A stretch of DNA of 64,000 nt from Pseudomonas iranensis (GTDB lineage Bacteria > Pseudomonadota > Gammaproteobacteria > Pseudomonadales > Pseudomonadaceae): the NCBI RefSeq assembly GCF_014268585.2, contig NZ_CP077092.1, forward strand, positions 4,216,001 through 4,280,000. The letters are read 5' to 3'. The notes below the pieces were generated by a model that made no database searches, was not told where the DNA came from, and saw only the letters and a list, made by a program, of their open reading frames with translations. The first letter of the stretch is position 1. The number at the start of each line of letters is the position of its first letter. Positions 60,229 to 64,000 of this stretch are shown piece after piece. The position numbers and the translations under genes were made by a program.

Positions 60229-60420
60229 ATGACCTACATCTCCGAAGTAGACAGAACACATTTGACTGATCTGCTGGCCAGCGCACAGCAGCGGCTGAAC
60301 ACCTCAAAAGAAATCGTCGCGACCACCAACGATTCGCTTTCAGGCAGTGACATCAGGATCGCTATCGGCGACGCGATCACGCCCTTGAACATCGCGCTCG
60401 AAGCGGCAGAAAAGCTTTAA
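60229..60420 (+). CDS. small early protein of unknown function
   Basis: A 63-residue helical acidic protein (VDRTHLTDLLASAQQRLNTS ... LNIALEAAEKL). No domain recognised. Tightly packed in the early operon. Confidence 0.6.
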   Translation: MTYISEVDRTHLTDLLASAQQRLNTSKEIVATTNDSLSGSDIRIAIGDAITPLNIALEAAEKL

Positions 60421-60431
60421 AGGAATCGGCC

Positions 60432-60722
60432 ATGAGTACCTACAAACTCGTCTGCCCGCACTGCCTCGGTCGCATGCGTATCCGCACCAGCGAAGGCACA
60501 CACATTTTTCTGCGCGTCGCCTACCTGCAATGCACCAACGAGGCCTGCGGCTGGTCGGTGCGCGCTGAGTTCGAAATGACTCACGAAATGAGTCCCAGCG
60601 GCATGGCCAACCCATCGGTGCGTTTGCCCATCGCCGACATAGCCCTGCGCCGCGCCGCGATGAAGACCGCCAACGATCAACCCGACCTGCTCGACCAAAT
60701 GGAAATGGAGTGTGCGCAATGA
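60432..60722 (+). CDS. ogr: Ogr/Delta-like zinc-finger late gene activator
   Basis: A 96-residue protein with the Ogr zinc-binding pattern: Cys8-x2-Cys11, Cys34-x4-Cys39 (LVCPHCLGRMRIRTSE, QCTNEACGW). P2 Ogr binds dyads about 55 bases before late transcription starts and recruits RNA polymerase through its alpha subunit. The TGTA-N11-TACA sites of this prophage are its expected targets. In P2 ogr lies by attL after gene D; here it is in the early operon. Ribosome site AAGGAA. Confidence 0.88.
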   Translation: MSTYKLVCPHCLGRMRIRTSEGTHIFLRVAYLQCTNEACGWSVRAEFEMTHEMSPSGMANPSVRLPIADIALRRAAMKTANDQPDLLDQMEMECAQ

Positions 60723-61090
60723 ACCACGATCAGTTGACCCACGACTACCGCAGCAGCATGCAACGTGCCGCGTTTGCTTACCTGCAACGGCACGAAGCGC
60801 AGTACCTGGTGGATTCGGACCTGCTCTATGAAAACTGCGTTCGACACTTGGCCACGTCGCTGGAGGTGCCTGTCTTCATGGCCGAGCGTCTGGTTCACAA
60901 CGCCTGGACAGAATTGCAGGTGATCAATCAGCGCAAGTGGATCGGTGTGGACTGGGGCAACAGCCCCGGCTGCACGGTCGTACACTTGATCGATACCCGT
61001 GCCGATCTGCGCTACCCAATACCGGCGAGACTGCTGCCGCAGACCTTGCTCGCCCAGCGCGATTCCGCGCACAAGCACCGCCCTCAGTAA
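60719..61090 (+). CDS. hypothetical phage protein
   Basis: A 123-residue soluble protein with no recognised domain (AFAYLQRHEAQYLVDSDLLYE, MAERLVHNAWTEL). It overlaps the end of ogr (ATGA) and is part of the early operon. Confidence 0.65.
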   Translation: MNHDQLTHDYRSSMQRAAFAYLQRHEAQYLVDSDLLYENCVRHLATSLEVPVFMAERLVHNAWTELQVINQRKWIGVDWGNSPGCTVVHLIDTRADLRYPIPARLLPQTLLAQRDSAHKHRPQ

Positions 61091-61166
61091 CCCCTTTTTA
61101 AACACCCCCGCCCTGCCCCGCTTCCCGTGGGTTTGGGTGAGCTTTGCCTGAAATCCGAGGTGGATC

Positions 61167-61400
61167 ATGGAAATCGACATCGCCATCAACGCGAAACTGC
61201 CCCGTGCACAGGCCGAAGCCCTGCTCCAGGCACTGCGCGCCCAGTACTCGATGCAGTTCAACGAGTACTGGTATGACGATCGCTTTCGCATGATCCCCGA
61301 GGGTTTACGGCACGGCTCGCTGCTGTCGGCCTTCCCGGTGATGGCCGCGCAAAAACGCCTGATTGGCGCCCTTAAACACAGCCTCGGCGAAGTGAAGTAA
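61167..61400 (+). CDS. hypothetical phage protein
   Basis: A 77-residue protein (MEIDIAINAKLPRAQAEALL ... RLIGALKHSLGEVK). No domain recognised. GAGGTGG ribosome site. It ends 6 bases before the primase/helicase gene. Confidence 0.65.
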   Translation: MEIDIAINAKLPRAQAEALLQALRAQYSMQFNEYWYDDRFRMIPEGLRHGSLLSAFPVMAAQKRLIGALKHSLGEVK

Positions 61401-61406
61401 GCCCCG

Positions 61407-64000
61407 ATGAACATGAAGCACGATCTGCGCGCCGACATCCTGCAACGCCTTGAATCCGACTACGGACTCAAGCACAAAGCTGGCAAATACATGCGCCAGG
61501 GCGAATGCCCGGCGTGCAAGAAAAAGGAGCTGTACGCCTTCCACGATGACCCATGGATGATCCGTTGCGGCCGGGGCAAGTGTGGCCAGACCTGGCATGT
61601 CAAAGAAATTTACGAAGACCTGTTCGAAGACTGGAGCAAGCGCGCCCCGGCCAGCGAGCAACACCCCAGCGCCACCGCCCGAGCCTATCTGGAATTTGCC
61701 CGAGGCTTTCGGCTTGATCTCATTCAAGGTTGGTTCACGCAGGAAACGTATTTCTCCGGCGAGCTGAATGCCGGCAGCGCGACGGTGCGCTTTGCGTTGG
61801 AGAAAGGTGGCTACTGGGAACGCCTGATCGACCGGCCACACCGATTCGGCAAGATGAAGGCGCGGTTCAAGCCTGGTGACAGCCCGCGTGGGTACTGGTG
61901 GTGCCCGCCATGCGTCGAGCTGCTGGACGTCAAAGAGCTTTGGATCGTCGAGGGCATCTTCGACGCCATCGCTCTGGTGCATAACGGCATTGCGGCCGTA
62001 TCGGCAATGTCTTCGGCCTTCTTCCCCGAGGAGTCTCTGAAAGAGCTGGCCCGACAACGCGGCGGTAAATTGCCCAAGCTCATTTGGGCATTGGACAACG
62101 AACCCGGCGCGCACAAATACACCAAGCGTTGGGTGCGTCAGGCTCGCGCCTTGGGCTACAAGTGCGAAGCGGCACAGATCCCGCAATCGGACAGCCGCAA
62201 GGTTGATTGGAACGATCTGCATCAGCGTTGGGCATTCATCGATGGCGAGAGCGAACGTGCCGAGCAGATCGACAAGGATCTGGCCACGGCTCGCTATCAC
62301 GGCTCCCTGCTGATCGCCGAAAGCGCGTCTGAGAAAGGCGTGCTGATGTACGAATGGCGCGAGCGCCACGAGTTTCACTTCGGCTTCGACAGCCGGCTCT
62401 ACTGGTTCAAGATGGACCTGGAGAAATTCAACAAGGCCATGCAGGCGCTGGATTCCTCCGATCGCCACGAAGACCAGCTGCTGAACGAAAAGCAACGTCG
62501 CGAAAAGGCCCTGCGCCAATGCGGTGGAGTGGTGGAAATCGCCAACTGCTACCCACAGGCGCTGTACTTCCAGCGCAACGAAGTCACCGACGAATCCTGG
62601 TACTACTTCCGCGTCGATTTCCCGCACGACAGCGGCAGCGTGAAGAACACCTTCACCGGTGGCCAGGTCGCGGCCGCCAGCGAATTCAAGAAACGCTTGC
62701 TCAGCATGGCCGCCGGCGCCGTGTTCACCGGCAGCGGGCAGCAACTCGACAAGATCATGAAGGATCAGCTGTTCGGCCTGAAGACCGTCGAGACCATCGA
62801 CTTTATCGGCTACAGCAAATTGCACGGCTGCTACGTCTTTGGCGACCTCGCGGTACGCGGCGGCATCGTCAGCGTGGTGAACAAGGAGGACTTTTTCGAG
62901 TTCGGCAAGCTGCGGCTGAAGACACTGCAGAAGTCGATCGCCATGCACATTCAGCGCGACAGCAAGCAGTACCGCACCGACTGGTTGCCGATGCTGTGGC
63001 TCTGCTTTGGCGCCAAGGGCATCGTCGCCCTGGCGTTCTGGTTTGGCTCGCTGTTCGCCGAGCAGATCCGCGCACAGTACAAGTCCTTCCCGTTCCTTGA
63101 GGTCACCGGTGAAGCCGGCGCCGGCAAGACCACGCTGCTGACTTTCCTGTGGAAACTGCTCGGCCGCGAGCATGAAGGTTTTGACCCGTCGAAGTCGACC
63201 CGTGCCGGCCGTCAGCGCGCCATGGGCCAGGTCTCCAACATGCCCGTCGTGCTGATCGAGGGCGACCGCAACGAGCCGGACAAGGCGCACGCCAAGGGCT
63301 TCGACTGGGACGAGCTGAAAGACTTCTACGGCGGCGGCACGCTCGGTACCAAGGGCATGAAGACCAGCGGTAACGAGACCTACGAACCGCCGTTCCGGGG
63401 CGCGATTGCGATCAGCCAGAACGCCGATGTCAGCGCGTCCGAAGCGATCCTGACCCGGATTATCAAATCGCACTTTGCACGCCCGGAGGTCACCACCGAG
63501 AGCCGTGCAGCGGCAGACAACCTGAACCTGATTCCGGTCGAACAACTGAGCCACTTCCTGCTGCTCGCCGTGCGCGCCGAAGCGCAGGTGATGGCCAAGT
63601 TCTCCGAACGCTTGCTGGTCCATGAGCAGCAACTGCGCAAGCTCAAAGAAATCCGCGTGGAGCGGATCATCAAGAACCACAGCCAGTTGATGGCCCTGGT
63701 CGATTGCCTGCGCCTGGTCTGCCCGCTGGATGACAACCACGTCGCCACAACGCATCAGGCGCTGATGGTCATGGCGCTGGAGCGACAAGCCGCGATCAGT
63801 GCCGACCACCCGCTGGTTGCCGAATTTTGGGAAGTCTACGAATACCTCGAAAGCCTGGGCGAAGGCCCGCAGGTCAACCACAGCACCGACCCGAAGCTCA
63901 TCGCGATCAACCTCAACGAATTCGCCGAGAAGGCCAGCGAGCATCGGCAGAACCTCGCTGACCTCAAGACCCTGCGCGGGCTGCTGGTCAACAGCCGCAG
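61407..64000 (+). CDS. toprim/DnaG-type primase-helicase replication protein (3' end outside window)
   Basis: At least 864 residues, open to the window end. A zinc ribbon (CPAC about 34-37 and CGRGKC about 54-59) is followed by a TOPRIM fold (ELWIVEGIFDAIALV near 178, and LIWALDNEPGAHK). A helicase domain has Walker A VTGEAGAGKTTLL near 568 and Walker B-like VVLIEGDRN. It should prime and unwind phage DNA. Pseudomonas P2-like phages use it in place of P2 gpA. The partial 3' end is the window edge, not a break. Confidence 0.9.
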   Translation, partial: MNMKHDLRADILQRLESDYGLKHKAGKYMRQGECPACKKKELYAFHDDPWMIRCGRGKCGQTWHVKEIYEDLFEDWSKRAPASEQHPSATARAYLEFARGFRLDLIQGWFTQETYFSGELNAGSATVRFALEKGGYWERLIDRPHRFGKMKARFKPGDSPRGYWWCPPCVELLDVKELWIVEGIFDAIALVHNGIAAVSAMSSAFFPEESLKELARQRGGKLPKLIWALDNEPGAHKYTKRWVRQARALGYKCEAAQIPQSDSRKVDWNDLHQRWAFIDGESERAEQIDKDLATARYHGSLLIAESASEKGVLMYEWRERHEFHFGFDSRLYWFKMDLEKFNKAMQALDSSDRHEDQLLNEKQRREKALRQCGGVVEIANCYPQALYFQRNEVTDESWYYFRVDFPHDSGSVKNTFTGGQVAAASEFKKRLLSMAAGAVFTGSGQQLDKIMKDQLFGLKTVETIDFIGYSKLHGCYVFGDLAVRGGIVSVVNKEDFFEFGKLRLKTLQKSIAMHIQRDSKQYRTDWLPMLWLCFGAKGIVALAFWFGSLFAEQIRAQYKSFPFLEVTGEAGAGKTTLLTFLWKLLGREHEGFDPSKSTRAGRQRAMGQVSNMPVVLIEGDRNEPDKAHAKGFDWDELKDFYGGGTLGTKGMKTSGNETYEPPFRGAIAISQNADVSASEAILTRIIKSHFARPEVTTESRAAADNLNLIPVEQLSHFLLLAVRAEAQVMAKFSERLLVHEQQLRKLKEIRVERIIKNHSQLMALVDCLRLVCPLDDNHVATTHQALMVMALERQAAISADHPLVAEFWEVYEYLESLGEGPQVNHSTDPKLIAINLNEFAEKASEHRQNLADLKTLRGLLVNSR

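Larger units (their letters stand above)
31500..64000. mobile_element. P2-like prophage integrated in dusA (left 32.5 kb; right end outside window)
   Basis: The gene order matches P2-type myophages: portal Q and terminase P leftward, then O-N-M-L-X, lysis genes, R-S, V-W-J-I-H-G, FI-FII-E-T-U-D, with the repressor and early genes at the right. The replication module uses a toprim-helicase protein rather than a P2 gpA nickase, as in several Pseudomonas P2-like phages. All structural genes appear open and full length, so the phage may be functional. The integrase is missing from the left end and must be beyond 64,000. Confidence 0.93.

Noticed and set aside
61305..63944. Long open frame on the minus strand (879 codons)
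   Set aside because: It lies antisense to the toprim/helicase gene, whose zinc, TOPRIM and Walker motifs are clear; the minus frame has no domain and is a by-product of high GC.

Overview
The window reads as a chromosome segment of a fluorescent-group Pseudomonas. The evidence is high-GC coding, five copies of the palindromic repeat built on GTGGGAGCGAGCCTGCTCGC, and Pseudomonas-type genes (CopABCD, FecIRA, DUF6124, a PheC-like periplasmic protein). No rRNA, tRNA or CRISPR array was recognised.

Bases 1 to about 31,440 are host chromosome. In order: two PepSY proteins (one cut by the window edge), a patatin-like phospholipase, queD, a codB-codA cytosine salvage operon, a secreted maltotetraose-forming amylase with a starch-binding domain, a DapF-like protein that has lost both catalytic cysteines, an MFS transporter, a fecI-fecR-fecA iron-uptake locus, an AhpD-like protein, a glycine-rich secreted protein, a Cache-GGDEF diguanylate cyclase, and a HAD hydrolase/class II aldolase pair divergent from a LysR regulator. 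These are followed by a type VI secretion effector cassette (PAAR, lipase-like effector, lipoprotein), an RNase T2, copper resistance operon copABCD behind a CopR-like box, a PheC-like binding protein, an EAL protein, a chemoreceptor and a DUF6124 protein. REPIN-type repeats lie in several of the intergenic gaps.

At 31,442 dusA begins and is cut after about 20 codons, at the conserved SVAPMMDW motif. This is the left junction of a P2-like prophage that fills the rest of the window. The integrase and the remainder of dusA are not in the window and should lie past 64,000. Prophage order: an AT-rich inverted repeat, a LexA box and SOS-type gene, an AT-rich cargo gene, portal and terminase (leftward), scaffold to tail completion with an embedded lysis cassette (rightward), a second cargo gene, baseplate and fibre genes, sheath to late-control protein, a leftward three-gene AT-rich cargo block, the repressor and early switch, then regulators, an Ogr-like late activator and a primase/helicase running off the end.

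Three copies of TGTA-N11-TACA sit in front of the late operons, each with a CARCAT-like hexamer at the same distance. For the terminase and baseplate gpV genes this geometry puts the predicted transcription start one base before the ATG, so these may be leaderless messages.

The best candidate for an undescribed system is the cargo block at 55,669-58,048: a nucleotide-cyclase-like protein, a four-helix membrane protein and an unrecognised 299-residue protein in one operon-like array between the late genes and the immunity switch. It may be a prophage-borne anti-phage module of cyclase-plus-membrane-effector type, but this is inference from architecture and position only.
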